Source: Sclerotiophoma versabilis
Lineage: Eukaryota; Ascomycota; Dothideomycetes; Pleosporales; Didymellaceae
NCBI GenBank assembly: GCA_012274445.1
Contig: JAAROD010000033.1
Span: forward strand, 1,550,001-1,614,000
DNA length: 64,000 bases
Direction: 5' to 3'
Positions 11,704-22,279 of this stretch are shown piece by piece. The translations under genes were made by a program, and so were the position numbers. The notes below the pieces were generated by a model. That model was not told the origin of the DNA and made no database searches. It saw only the letters and a program-made list of their open reading frames with translations. How positions within the stretch are numbered: position 1 is the stretch's first letter; each line of letters begins with the position of its first letter.

Positions 11704-13267
11704 CCTTATTACAGGGTTCAAGGTCGATTTTGATATCTTGGCGTTAGGGACAACAACACGCATTCATTGTACGCATTTCCAACACCGGACTAAGCGTACG
11801 AAGACTAGGTTCAATGGATAGACTTGCATCGGGAATTTTACGGTACCTGTTTGGGACTAAGGAACGGACTTCAGGCACCGACTCTATGCTTTCATTTGGG
11901 GAATATTACGCGAAAGGCAAAGCTCATGGCACGAGTCGTGTCGAGTACTATTCTTTGTTGTAGTCATTAGATGGGACAGGGACGCCTGGCACGTCAAGCC
12001 ACGGATAATGACTGGCTGTTTGTAAATGCGGTAAATATACACGAGCAAGCATTAGCAGATGCAGCCCCACCAAAAATGCAGTCGTCAACGACAGGGTATT
12101 CTGCGAGCCAAGCGCGTGCCATAATCCCGGTGCGAATGTGGCACCAGGATAGCGGATGACAGGTCGAGAGCTACACCTTGATTGGTCGGTGCACTGGTCA
12201 AGTCGACTCGTCATCGATGCTCGAAAGCGTGCATGCTCAGTGCTTGACAGCCTTTCAACAGCAAGACAAGGGCGACAGGTCGCCGCATTTTTCGCCGCAT
12301 GTGCTGCAATCAGCCCCTAGACTGAGGGGTCAACGCGCAGCGTGCATAGAGGTGTACATGATGAATGGACTTGGCTTGGCGCCGTTTCAATATGCTGGTC
12401 ATGAAAATGTAATACGCACACGACTCTGAGTAAAGCTCTGGACAGTTCGTGACCAAGTCTGTGGCGGATCAAGTCTCGCACGGCTGTCGCCGCTCTTGGG
12501 AACCGCGGCGAAGCTGGAGACTGCGGGCGAAGACGCAGAAATGGCAAATCCTCCAGACATTTCGAAGATGCGCACTGACCTTTTTGATATTGGCTTGCTT
12601 GCGAATTGCGCACAGGCCACAAGCAAGTGGTCAGGGTCTGGTGGGGTGTTGATGACGGGCGGTTTTATCGATCCCGCTGAAGCACATTATTCCCTTCTGA
12701 TCGGGAGAGACTGAACCTGGCAAAACACCATCGCCGATCTCTGACCTAGGGTCTATCCATGCACCCATCCATCATGTTAGGTCATGACTTCTGTTCTCGC
12801 TCTGACGCGGGTTTGTATTTGATCTGGCATTTTCTTTCACACCTACCACTACAGCAGACCAGCAGACCGCCGTTCAGCCTCGTTTCGCCAATCGGGACTT
12901 TTTATAGCATTTGATAACGTCAGTGTCCCGCGCTTCCGATCATTTTCTGGTCTATCCCGCCATTCCTGTTCTCCGGTCAGCACGGTCGTCCCCAGTCCGG
13001 CCGCCAGCTTTAGAAGTTCTGGAGACCACCACTCGCCTCACTGGAGTGTTTCACTTAATTACACGTTAAAGTCACGGCAAACCTACCGTGTATCGGCAAC
13101 ACTCACCTCCTTCCGACATCCCCAGATCAGTCTTGCTGTTGCTGCCACCGAACCTCCGCCTCGACCGTTTCCATCACGCGACCGACCACTTCCACCTTCA
13201 GTCCCATCTGTCTGGGCCTGAACCAGTACATGGCTGTCCCTGCCATCGCATAACAGACTGGATTCAT
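11704..13267. other. Intergenic with unresolved short open frames
   Basis: This 1.56-kb gap precedes the LON-RING gene and must include its promoter and 5' UTR. On the minus strand, 12214..11948 is open for 88 codons with a hydrophobic central segment, and 12565..12425 starts at an ATG and ends at a possible GTGCGT donor. They could be exons of one small gene, but no family was recognised and no convincing junction links them. Confidence 0.4.
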
Positions 13268-14953
13268 ATGAATTGTCCAAGGGAGAAAGGGTGCTCTCTC
13301 GTCAACGACGTCGAGCAATCCTTCGAACCGCGCGTGCCGCCGCAGGTCTTTATGGTCAACGATGGCCTCGAAGCAGAGGCAATGGCGGTAGATGCCCTGG
13401 CCGCCCACCGCGATGCTCGACAACTGGTCCGCCTTGTACAATGTCCCCGATGCTCCTACCCACTCAAGACTCCTGTGACGCTGCCATGCTCACATACAGT
13501 CTGCCGTAGATGTCTACCTGAGCCTCGACCACGGACAAACATCTCATACCCAAATACCCCGGATCGTCTGATGGGAATTGCGTGCCCACTGATCGGATGC
13601 GGGGCAGAGCATGCCGCCGCGGAGTGCTCGGTGGATGTGACGTTGACTAAGCTAATGGAGCTGGTCGCACAAGAGATAGCGCTGCACAGGCCAACCTCGG
13701 GGGACTCACCAACCTTGCTCGAAGAGATCTTACGACATGATGAGATGGAAGATGACGACGACGAGAAAGAGAAGGAGCAGATGAATGAAAAGGGCCGCCG
13801 GCAAGTGCTGCAGGGTGGCCGTCTCGTATCGACATACGACATGGCTGAGATGGGCCAGCTTCGGTATAGCTCTGATGTGGAATACTCAACTATGTCAGCG
13901 GATGGAGACACGTACGAACGATTGGACGTGAAAGTCCTTGAACGTCTAAGAGAAGTAACCTACCAGGAGCTGGACTGCCTTGTCTGTTACAACATGATGT
14001 TAGAACCAACAACAACCACTTGCGGTCATACCTTCTGCCGCCGTTGTTTGGCCCGTGTTATGGATCACAGCAACATATGTCCTTTCTGCCGGAGAGACTT
14101 ACATGTTTCTGCTTCTTTACAGACCAACCAATGCAGCAACATGATCCTGGACTCTCTGTTGAATGGATTGTGTCCAGATCTTGTCGCCGCCCGTGCCGAC
14201 GCGGTGAAGACTGAAGAGCAAGCTGGCGACGAGGTGTTGAATACACCTTTGTTTATCTGCACATTGGCAATGCCTGCCATGCCGACCTTTCTTCACGTCT
14301 TCGAACCTCGATATCGTCTGATGATGAGGCGTGTTCTAGAGGGCAATAGACAATTCGGTATGGTCATGTACAACCGTACATCCTCAGCGCAAGGTGACCT
14401 AGGGGCAGTACCATTCCTTGAATATGGTACTCTGCTGGAGATTGTCAACTACGAACTCCTTCGTGACGGCCGCAGCTTCGTGGAAACTCGAGGCATAGGC
14501 CGCTTCAAGGTTCGGGCCCATGGTATGCTTGACGGCTACAATGTCGCCAGTGTTGAGCGTGTTGAGGATGTGCCTCTGGCTGAAGAGGGTGCAGTGGAGC
14601 AGCGCGAAACGACTATGGCGCGAGATTATGCAGAATCATACTTCCGAGAGAACCCACAGACTCAGCTCCCTACAGATATAGCCATCGAGACGCTATCGAC
14701 ACAACAACTCCTTGATATTTGCACAGCATTTGTTCGAGAAATGAGAGAAGCTAGTGCGCCATGGCTCCGTGAGCGCATCATCCAAGTTTATGGAGAACCA
14801 CCAGAGGATCCTGCTCTGTTTCCCTATTGGTTTGCATCCGTCGTTCCGGTACTGGAAGAAGAGAAATATGTGCTCCTACGGACGACACGAGTCCGTGAGC
14901 GCCTAAAGATTGTGTATTCGTGGATTGGAAGGATACGTGGGCAGCGATGGTAA
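13268..14953 (+). CDS. Double-RING, LON-substrate-binding protein (LONRF/CrgA type)
   Basis: The single long exon gives 561 residues from the ATG at 13268; the frame stays open upstream to about 13088 but offers no earlier ATG. Order: RING-like finger near residues 60-85 (CPRCSYPLK, CSHTVCRRCLPE), an acidic linker, a second canonical C3HC4 RING at about 235-275 (LDCLVCYNMM, CGHTFCRRCL, CPFCRRDL), then the LON N-terminal (ATP-independent substrate-binding) domain from about 325 (LFICTLAMPAMP, HVFEPRYRLMMRRVL). This is the layout of LON-RING E3 ubiquitin ligases such as animal LONRF1-3 and zygomycete CrgA, with a protein-quality-control or signalling role. The TAA stop lies inside a perfect GTAAGT donor at 14951. 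Splicing to the AAAACAG acceptor at 14999 would replace the stop with about 20 residues and a TGA near 15063. The true C-terminus is therefore uncertain. Confidence 0.88.
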   Translation: MNCPREKGCSLVNDVEQSFEPRVPPQVFMVNDGLEAEAMAVDALAAHRDARQLVRLVQCPRCSYPLKTPVTLPCSHTVCRRCLPEPRPRTNISYPNTPDRLMGIACPLIGCGAEHAAAECSVDVTLTKLMELVAQEIALHRPTSGDSPTLLEEILRHDEMEDDDDEKEKEQMNEKGRRQVLQGGRLVSTYDMAEMGQLRYSSDVEYSTMSADGDTYERLDVKVLERLREVTYQELDCLVCYNMMLEPTTTTCGHTFCRRCLARVMDHSNICPFCRRDLHVSASLQTNQCSNMILDSLLNGLCPDLVAARADAVKTEEQAGDEVLNTPLFICTLAMPAMPTFLHVFEPRYRLMMRRVLEGNRQFGMVMYNRTSSAQGDLGAVPFLEYGTLLEIVNYELLRDGRSFVETRGIGRFKVRAHGMLDGYNVASVERVEDVPLAEEGAVEQRETTMARDYAESYFRENPQTQLPTDIAIETLSTQQLLDICTAFVREMREASAPWLRERIIQVYGEPPEDPALFPYWFASVVPVLEEEKYVLLRTTRVRERLKIVYSWIGRIRGQRW

Positions 14954-16103
14954 GTCCTTGGTCTTTCTTTTACATTGTTTCAACTCGCCATCAAAACAGG
15001 TGTACATTTGAACCAAGAGACACAAGATGGTTTGCCAACCGGAGACTTGCCCGCGGGAGGTTTTGACGGCGATCTACGGCGTTGGGCTGTTCGCGGCTGT
15101 TCGCAATGCGCTTGCCAAGATGACGGAAGACCCTTGCATAACGACCCTGTCTCTCAGTTTGCTTTCGGAACGAATCGCTGCTGTTCAAAATCGTCTTGAT
15201 ATCAGTAAGCTAACTCATTCATAGGGCCTCTGGCAGCGCCTGCAACATCCTTTGACTCTCAGTCGTGCTCATCAGTCTCAGCGTCAGCATCCTGACAGCT
15301 GCACGGCCAACGTCCCAACCCACTCTTTAACAGCGTGGCATACCTTCCCTGCCGGCTTCGGCTCTTGGCTCAAATTCTAAGAATACTCGTACCCTTCCCT
15401 CGACTTTGACTGTCATATTGTAGCATTTTTGTTTCTTTTCGCTTCTTTAGAGATTACCCCCTTTCAGGAGGACCGGCCCCAGGAGCTTGTCTGGTGTATC
15501 CGTGTCCATGTTCATACTTTTTGATTCGGGTGCTAGCCCGGCTGGTGTATTTGCAACGAGACTGTCAGGTCCCGGAAAGTGGCATGAATAAGGGATTGCA
15601 TTGCTGGTGTTCGATTGTCTTTGGAGGCTAGCAGCGCATTATGAGATTGTTGCTCTAGTAAGGAGATATGTTCGAACTTGTAGATATAAAGCAAATCTAC
15701 ACACGATCATATTGACCCATTCAAAGTTCCTAATATTATCCTCTGGCCTCATACCTGCGCTGGTCAGCAGTATCTAGTCACGACCAATGGAGACAATGCA
15801 TATCGATAAACAACTCATACGAGTTTCACAGGCTCTAGAAACTACACCCTGGACGACTGAGAGAGAAGCATGTATGCGCTTCTGCTGGTAGAACGCATGC
15901 CCAGGTGCGATGAGATTCGCTGACGTAACCTTGGAAGGCGTCGGCGCTGAGCTCCCCGATCGACCCTTCCCAAAACTTTCGCGACGTCAACATCACCAGC
16001 ACATCTACAACCACCAAACCACCAAGTATGTCGCCGCTATGAACGCTGAATTACCGAGCGATGCTAATAGAAAGTCAGAACATCCTAATTCCACATCATC
16101 ACA
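14954..16103. other. Intergenic
   Basis: This 1.15-kb gap holds the LON-RING 3' UTR and the Tom6 promoter. A plus-strand reading at 15027..15224 (65 codons) looks protein-like but has no ATG context or homologue I recognise. The rest shows nothing. Confidence 0.5.
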
Positions 16104-16434
16104 ATGCCTCCCAAGCAGCTCAACGGAAAGGGTGGTCGCACCGTCGCCGAGCCCAGCTTTGCGCGCAGCACCATCCAAGGTCTCACAAGCGCGGAGAACA
16201 GAAGCGTCGTCACAGCGATCGGCCTATTCGCTGTAAGCCTACCTCCCATCCTGGATGAAGATGATGAGATGAATATGCGGGATGCGGAGCCGGTGGAGCG
16301 CAAATGCGCCGCCCTCACACAACCCGCAAGGACCAACGCGCAATGGTGGAGATCAGAGTATATGCTGACATTTGATTTAGATTGGTGTCACCTTCCTGCA
16401 CAGCAGCTGGGCCGAGATCCTCCTTCCCGCGTAA
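16104..16434 (+). CDS. TOM6: Mitochondrial outer-membrane translocase small subunit, Tom6 type
   Basis: Two exons, 16104..16232 and 16381..16434, encode only 60 residues. The 148-bp intron has a GTAAGC donor and a TTTAG acceptor. The protein has a basic Gly/Lys/Arg head beginning MPPKQLNGKGG, a short helix with TSAENRSVVTAI, one hydrophobic segment (GLFAIGVTFL) crossing the exon junction, and a conserved-looking end (SSWAEILLPA). This matches the layout of fungal Tom6, a tail-anchored accessory subunit that stabilises the TOM import pore around Tom40. Without splicing the second half is replaced by 76 unrelated residues. The identity is from motif memory. Tom5 or another tiny TOM subunit is the main alternative. 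The coding status is fairly secure because both exons carry the expected protein end to end. Confidence 0.75.
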
Positions 16435-17597
16435 ACGCCGCAATCGATGCTGTAGACGAATGAACGACGAAGAGAGCGAAAAGCCAACACCAGAAGCACA
16501 GGCCTCAGGATGACGCAGTAGTATCGAATTTGTATCAAGGGAGAGAACATACGGACAGGGCATGGGACTGGCGTTCAGGCAGAGAAAGACTCCATTCGAA
16601 GATGTGATGGGGCTGTACAACAAGTGTATACAAGATCAAACCCACATTGCGCCACGCCACCGCTGCTTCGTGTTTACGACCAACGTCTAACGCGGCCGTC
16701 TGTATACGTTCGTGCTTATATTTGCTTCTAGCGCTACGGTTCGGCAACAGGCCTGACTCCATTCTCCAAGTTTAAAATGGACGAGCATAGAACAGGTGCC
16801 ACGCCTTTGGGACTACACATGTTGCATTGCCGAAATACATCAAGGATATTCTCACCGACCCAACTGAGACTTCAAGGATCACTCTCAAGTCTTCTCTCCA
16901 CCAGGCTGGAATTCCAAGCCACCACAAGCCAACGCGCCAGACCTACGTGATGTGACTAGATTGCGACACAGACTCGTCATTCCCGGTTTTTTTTTGTTGG
17001 TGAGACTTATTTAGGTAAAACGCGGCTACACACTCTCTTGACTCCGTCCCAAGCCTCACTTCCAATAGCATGACTGTGTTCGCTGCGATTACAATGGAAA
17101 TTGAATGAAATTGAATGAAACGAAATGAAAATGAAATGAATTAAAACGACATAAATTGAAATAAAGATTCAAGTGCGATTACGTCAGGGCGCTTATAGAT
17201 ATGTTGAGTTCTAGCCGAATTTCGACATCGCTATACTTGGACTTTGCGTGAGTTGGTGAGTTATTAGTGGATTCAAGAGAGTGCTGTGCGTGTGTTACTA
17301 TAAAGATGCTTTGCTTGATGTGTGAGTGTGGGATTCAGGGAGGGAGAGAAGAATAATAGAGGAGATTGTAAAAGATGTTTATAAAAAAAAAATAAAAAAA
17401 AATAAAAGACGCTACACAACCCTATAAAACGAGATGATGGATACATATCCGCAGATTCGCATGTCTACTTGATGGGATCGTGTGCGAAATGTGTGCGAAA
17501 TGACTTGGAAATGTCTTCGAAATGTCTTCGCCCTATCTTCGCCCCAACGCCATATAATGCATCCCAAACCTACATGACTCTAACCACAAACGACAAA
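16435..17597. other. Intergenic, A-rich low complexity
   Basis: This 1.16-kb gap lies between converging genes. It contains ATGAA/ATTGAA-type low-complexity DNA at about 17092-17165 and a broken poly-A run at 17382-17406. No gene was seen. Confidence 0.65.
17092..17165. repeat. Degenerate GAAAT/GAATT low-complexity tract
   Basis: About ten imperfect pentamer-like units of the GAAAT or TGAAA type in a row, with purines dominating the plus strand. Confidence 0.7.
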
Positions 17598-20383
17598 TCA
17601 CCCCTGAGCCAGCATGTCGCCTGCAAGATTCAGATAATCGGCCGTCTTCTTGATGGCGTCTTTTGCGCGCGCCCAGTCCTTCTTCTCCAGGGCATCGCGG
17701 GCAAAGGGGAAGACGCTGCTTTCCATACCGTTTGATAGCGAGGGGGCGAAGAGGACGTGTTTGAATTGTTCGCGGTTGGGTAGCTGGTGTGTTTGTCAGT
17801 GTTGTACTACGCATACTCGTATTCATTCATTCACGCATCTGTTCAAGCGAGGAATAGGACGGGACTTACACCGCGCGGACTCGTGTCCTTGGGATTTGTA
17901 GGCAGGTCCAGAAGCATGGTTTCGAAGCGGCCCATTTTGTTGTTGTGGTTGATGCGCTGCATGGTCACGCCGCCCGTTTCGAATCCACCGGTGGCGTAGA
18001 CTTGGTTGTACCAGAACGTCTCCCACTTGTGGAACTCTTCTGCCTTGCCCTTCAGCCCCGACAGACTCTGTACCAGCGGCTCGAAGATTTCAATGTCGTA
18101 GTCTCCACCCGCTTTCTCCGTCTCGTCGAGCAGCTTCTGGCCCTCCATTTGCAGGTGCGAAGCGTAGTTTGTGATGCGCAGCGGGACAATGGGTTCTTGG
18201 GAGAGCTCGAGGATGAGGAGGACGAGCAGTTCGGCATGCAGAGTGTGGTATAAGAAGCCCGGGTCGATGTGCTGGGCCATCCAGTCGAATGTTTCATAGC
18301 AGGAACCAGCCATGGTGTTGGGGTGGGCGGTTTTCGGGTCGGCGAAACCGAAGTCGAGGGACGAAGTGCCGGAGATGAATTGGAAGGGAGCGGAGTCGCG
18401 GTTGGCGGCGAGGTTGCCGACGGACGAGCCTTGCATTTCCCAGACCTCTTTCAGCGTCTTATTGTCGTTGTGTGGGTCGTTGAGGCGATCGAGCACGCGG
18501 TGCCAGGCGTGTGTGAAGAGCGGCGAGCCGTTGGCCCAGAGCTTGTCGCCGGTGACGGCGGCGTCGATGTTGAGGTAGGCGAGGGCGTTTTCGCGGAGGC
18601 CGTCGACGTTGGCTTCGACGTGCTCGGTTGAGCCGATGCGGTTGTACTCGCCGGCGTCCCAGGAGGCGAACTCGATGGTGCGGAGCGGACGCCAGCCCTG
18701 GGCACGAAGGTCGCCGAGTACGCGCACGACTTCGAGCATGATTGCGGTGCCAGAGCCAGGGTCTGCGGCGCCAAAGCAGAAAGAATCGCGGTGATTGCCG
18801 ATGACAATCTTGTGAGCGGTGTCTTCAAGGCCGCGGATCGAGCCAAAGACGTTGGTGATGCGCTGCTTCTCGACCTCGTCTTGCTCATTGACCAGATTGA
18901 GCCTAGGCGACTTGTCAGGGTGGCCAGAGAACCACTTGTCGCCCACGTCCGGAATGCCGCCTGTCCAATCCTCGGGCAGTTCTTCGCCAATGCCGTGCAA
19001 AGACTTGATCAGCTTCTGCGCATCCTTCCAGGACAAGGGCAGGCTCGGAATCTTGACCAGTCCCGGGTTCTTGTCCTTGGGCATGCGGTCCTGCTTCTTC
19101 GAGCTCGGCTTGCCTGGTGTGAGCGGGTCACCGAGAATCATGTTCGACAATGCAGCTGAGCCGCGTTGTACGCTGTCGGCAGGTCGCCATTTGCCATCCG
19201 GCCAAGGCGTGCCCTTCTTGAAACCGTCCTCGATTGGATCCGAGTAGGTGAGTACACCGACTACGCCTGCGTCCTGTGCGGACTTGATCTTCATGGCCAG
19301 ATCAGGCTGTGTGCCGTAGTACCTGCACAGGACCACAGCGCCCTGCACGTCGACGCCGCTGTCCCACAGTCTCTTGAAGTCCTTCTTGTCGCAGTAATTC
19401 ACGTAGATCAGCGGGCCCTGGACGTTCCCCGAGGCAGCAAAGGCGTGGAACGCAGGGGTCTGAGCCTTGGGCGGGTTGTACACGGACGGCTCCTCCAGCT
19501 TCGCCTTCCAGCCCTTGCCCTCTGGCTCGAGGATCTCGACACGGCGGCCGCCCTTCTTCGCGTAGTTCATGTAGACCCAGTACTCGTCGTGGGTGAAGGT
19601 GTCCATGTGGGCGTCCTTGAACTTGGCCTCGATCCACTGGCCCAGGACGTAGCTGCCCTCGGTGCCGGCCAGGTGGTCGTAGCTGGTGATGTACTCGAGG
19701 TTCTTCTCGATGCGCCAGCCCTCGATGTTCTTCTGGACCTGCTGGCGCACCCACTCGGCGTTGAACTGGGCGCCGAAGCCGCCGCCCATGGGCACGACCT
19801 CGCTCACGACCAGCATGTAGACGAGCGAGACGATGACGACCAGGCCGCACAGGCGCGCGAGGACGCTCCAGCCGGGGCGGTACTCGTCGGGCACGGTGGG
19901 CAGGTGGTCGGTGACGAAGGCGAAGCTGGGGCGGAGGCGGCGCGGCCAGGCGAGGCGCGGCAGGTGGAGCGACGACAGGCTGCTGGTGATGCGGTAGAAG
20001 CGCTTGGAGAAGCGGCCGCGGCTGCGGTTGCGGCGTGCGCGCCCGTCGTCGGCGCTCTCCGGGTCGAGGATGTCCATCTCCTCGAGGATCTGGCGCTGCT
20101 CCTCGTCCTGGCTCGCGCGCACGGGGCTGCCCAGCTCCGAGTCGCCATCGTCGACCGACTGCACGCTGGGCGGGTGGTAGTAGCCATTGCGCCGCGCCGG
20201 GCCGCTGCTCTGCGCGTGCACGTCGGGCGAGAGCAGGCCCTGCCGCTCGGCGTCGTCGCTGGCCTCGTGGGGCCCCCGGCGGGCGGTCGATGTGTGGCGC
20301 GAGCTGGTCGCTTCTTCGTACGACGGGATGGGGGCGTCCTGGGGGTCGTAGAGGTGCAGGCGCTGCTTCTCGTCGTCGGGCAT
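17598..20383 (-). CDS. Transferrin-receptor / glutamate-carboxypeptidase II-like membrane protein, active site degenerate
   Basis: Two exons, 20383..17870 and 17783..17598 (GTAAGT..CCAG intron), give 899 residues. Layout: cytosolic head with IPSYEEA near residue 20, one membrane span at about 178-198, a protease-associated domain, an M28-type zinc-peptidase domain and a C-terminal transferrin-receptor-like dimerisation domain. Some ligands remain: HRDSF (His about 531), ADPGSG (Asp), the second Glu of WDAGEYN, and NIDAA (Asp). The general-base Glu of WDAEE is Gly (about 578), and the zinc His of the YHSxYE motif is Gly (about 693, AGSCYE). The protein therefore looks catalytically dead, like animal transferrin receptor and yeast Tre1/Tre2. 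The IPSY sequence resembles the PY motif used to recruit Rsp5-type ligases. A role in endosome/vacuole sorting is inferred; Vps70-like is the alternative. Confidence 0.9.
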
Positions 20384-20593
20384 GGCGGCGGCGGTCGAGG
20401 AGATGCGGGGTGGGGTGCTATTGGGTCGACATGGTGGATCAGGAATACGGCAGCAGCGCCAGGCAGAGTGGATAGCAGACGGCGCAAGGAGGGACAGCTA
20501 GCATCTGGCGTTGGCCGGTCGAGGGATGCGGAGTGGATCGCTCGGCAGTGCGAGGACCCTTGGTAAAGCTTAGCACGTGGTGAAACCCGACTA

Positions 20594-20626
20594 GCATTCG
20601 ACGAGCATTCGACGAGCATTCGACAC
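20594..20626. repeat. 11-bp tandem repeat, three copies
   Basis: The unit GCATTCGACGA appears three times, the last copy diverging. It lies immediately beside the 28-bp minisatellite. Confidence 0.85.
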
Positions 20627-20633
20627 GCTGCGG

Positions 20634-20772
20634 ACACGACGTCGACCGCGACTGTTTCAGCACACGACGTCGACCGCGACTGTTTCAGCACACCACGTCG
20701 ACGCACTCGTTCCAGCACACACTGGGACTGCCATTGTTTCCACACCACGACGACCGCGATTGTCTCAGCACG
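20634..20772. repeat. 28-bp minisatellite, about five copies
   Basis: Two perfect adjacent 28-bp units (20634-20661 and 20662-20689) share the core CGTCGACCGCGACTG and TTTCAGC. They are followed by three decaying 26-27-bp copies to about 20770. The array sits about 250 bp upstream of the carboxypeptidase-like start codon. Confidence 0.9.
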
Positions 20773-20817
20773 ACGGCCTTCGACTAACTACCTACAACCC
20801 AAAACACCCTCGCATCA

Positions 20818-21993
20818 CTACATCCCCCGCCCGCCCGTCACCTTGATCGTCTCGCCGTTCACGTAGCTGAACAGCGGGCTCGCAACCGCCAACACGGCGC
20901 TCGCCGCCTCTGTCGCCGTCCCGGGCCTCCTCAGCGGTATGTCAGCGTGCTCCTGTCCGCCCGCCGCCGCCTTCTGCTTCTGCGGAATCCCCAGCGCCAC
21001 CTTCTCGCCGTCGGGCAGCTGCACAAACGCGCCCGCCTCCTTTGCCGCCGTCAGCCGCGTGGCAATGTGCCCAAACGCGACCGTGTTGGCGCGCACGCCG
21101 AAGCTGGGGCCCCATCTACAATGCCGTCAGTATGGGAGGAAGTGAGGTGAAAGCAGAGTCCAGGCCAGACTCACTCCTTTGCAATCGTCTTCGTCACCCC
21201 CGTCACGCCCGCCTTTGCGAGCGCGTAGTTGATCTGCCCTGCATTCCCGTGCAACCCGCTAGTGCTCGAGATGTTGATGATGTTCCGGGGCTCGCCGTCC
21301 TTGACGCGGAAGTAGGGCGCCGCAGCGCGCACAATCTTGAACGGCGCCGTCGCGTGCAGGTCGACAATGGTGTGCCACTGCTTGTCCGTCATCTTGTGGA
21401 TCACCCCGTCCCATGTGTAGCCCGCGTTGTTGACGATGATGTGGATCTTGCCGTTGCCAAAGTCGGCCGCTTGCTGGATCAGCGTCTTGATGTACCCGTC
21501 GTCGAGCACGTCGCCCGTTACCGCGATGGCCTGGCCGCCGTTGGACTTGATAGCGTTGACCACCGCTTTGGCTTTTTCTGCCCCGTATTAGCGATTGAAC
21601 GTGACTCAATGACTGAATCTCGATCAACCAACTCTCAATCAAGTGAGTGATGAGTGAGTGATGAGTGAGTAATGAGTGAGTGATGAGTGAGTAATGAGTG
21701 AGTGATGAGTGAGTAATGAGTGAGTGATGAGTGAGTAATGAGTGAGTGATAAGTGAGTAATGAGTGAGTGATGAGTGATTCAATCAATCAACCAAACCCT
21801 TCCAAACAGAGAGACACATACCAGCATCAACATCAGCAACCACGACCTTGGCGCCCTCATTCGCAAACAACCTCGCACACTCGGCACCAATCCCCTGACC
21901 CGAGCCCGTAATAATCGCCACCTGACCCGCCAACATCCCCTTGGGGTAGTTGAGGTGGCCTGCAATCTGCTCCACACGCTTGGCCGCAGACAT
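20818..21993 (-). CDS. Short-chain dehydrogenase/reductase, FabG-like
   Basis: Three exons, 21993..21822, 21577..21175 and 21115..20818, give 290 residues. It is a classical NAD(P)-dependent SDR. The Rossmann motif TGSGQGIG is at 29-36, NNAG at 107-110, the catalytic serine region ISSTSG is around 160-165, and YALAK gives Tyr175 and Lys179. Fungal homologues are usually annotated as 3-oxoacyl-ACP reductase, but the substrate cannot be read from sequence. No targeting signal is obvious; the C-terminus ends TGGRGM. Intron 1 is unusually long (244 bp) because it holds an 11/22-bp tandem repeat. Intron 2 is 59 bp (GTGAGT..TGTAG). The ATG chosen gives the family-length N-terminus; an in-frame extension upstream is not needed. 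Confidence 0.92.
21643..21774. repeat. 11-bp tandem repeat with 22-bp higher-order period, inside SDR intron 1
   Basis: Twelve units of 11 bp alternate between GTGAGTGATGA and GTGAGTAATGA on the plus strand, so the real period is 22 bp. One unit has TAA for TGA. On the transcribed strand the array is a pyrimidine-rich run carrying many CTCAC sequences, which fit the CTNAC branch-site pattern. Confidence 0.95.
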
Positions 21994-22279
21994 GTTTGAA
22001 AAGCGATGGAAGATGGTGTCGATGAGACAATGAACAATGTAAACCAAGAGTGAAGCCGAAGAATCCACAGAGTTAATTTATTCTCAACCCGTCAAAAAAG
22101 TACGAACAAGCACGACGAATGCTGTGAGTGAGTAGTAAGTGAGTAGTAGTAAGTAGTAACCAAGTGAGAAAGCGGAGTACCCGAGCCCTGTGCCTAACCT
22201 GAGGTCATCGCCGAGGTTCATCGATTCCCGCTAGACCGCTTTGGGCGTGCTTTTTAAGATGGCAGTGTGTATTCGCTGA

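Larger units (their letters stand above)
20384..20817. other. Intergenic with minisatellites
   Basis: This 434-bp spacer upstream of the carboxypeptidase-like gene and downstream of the SDR gene is largely occupied by two tandem repeats, described separately. Confidence 0.8.

Noticed and set aside
15027..15224. 65-codon plus-strand frame that looks protein-like
   Set aside because: It is not in phase with either possible LON-RING C-terminus, has a stop just upstream, and matches no family I know.
19166..20566. 466-codon open frame on the plus strand
   Set aside because: Antisense to the carboxypeptidase-like gene. Ala/Val/Arg/Gly/His composition reflects the GC-rich opposite strand.
21643..21774. 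Regular short repeats resembling a CRISPR array
   Set aside because: Units are contiguous 11-mers without unique spacers, inside a eukaryotic intron.
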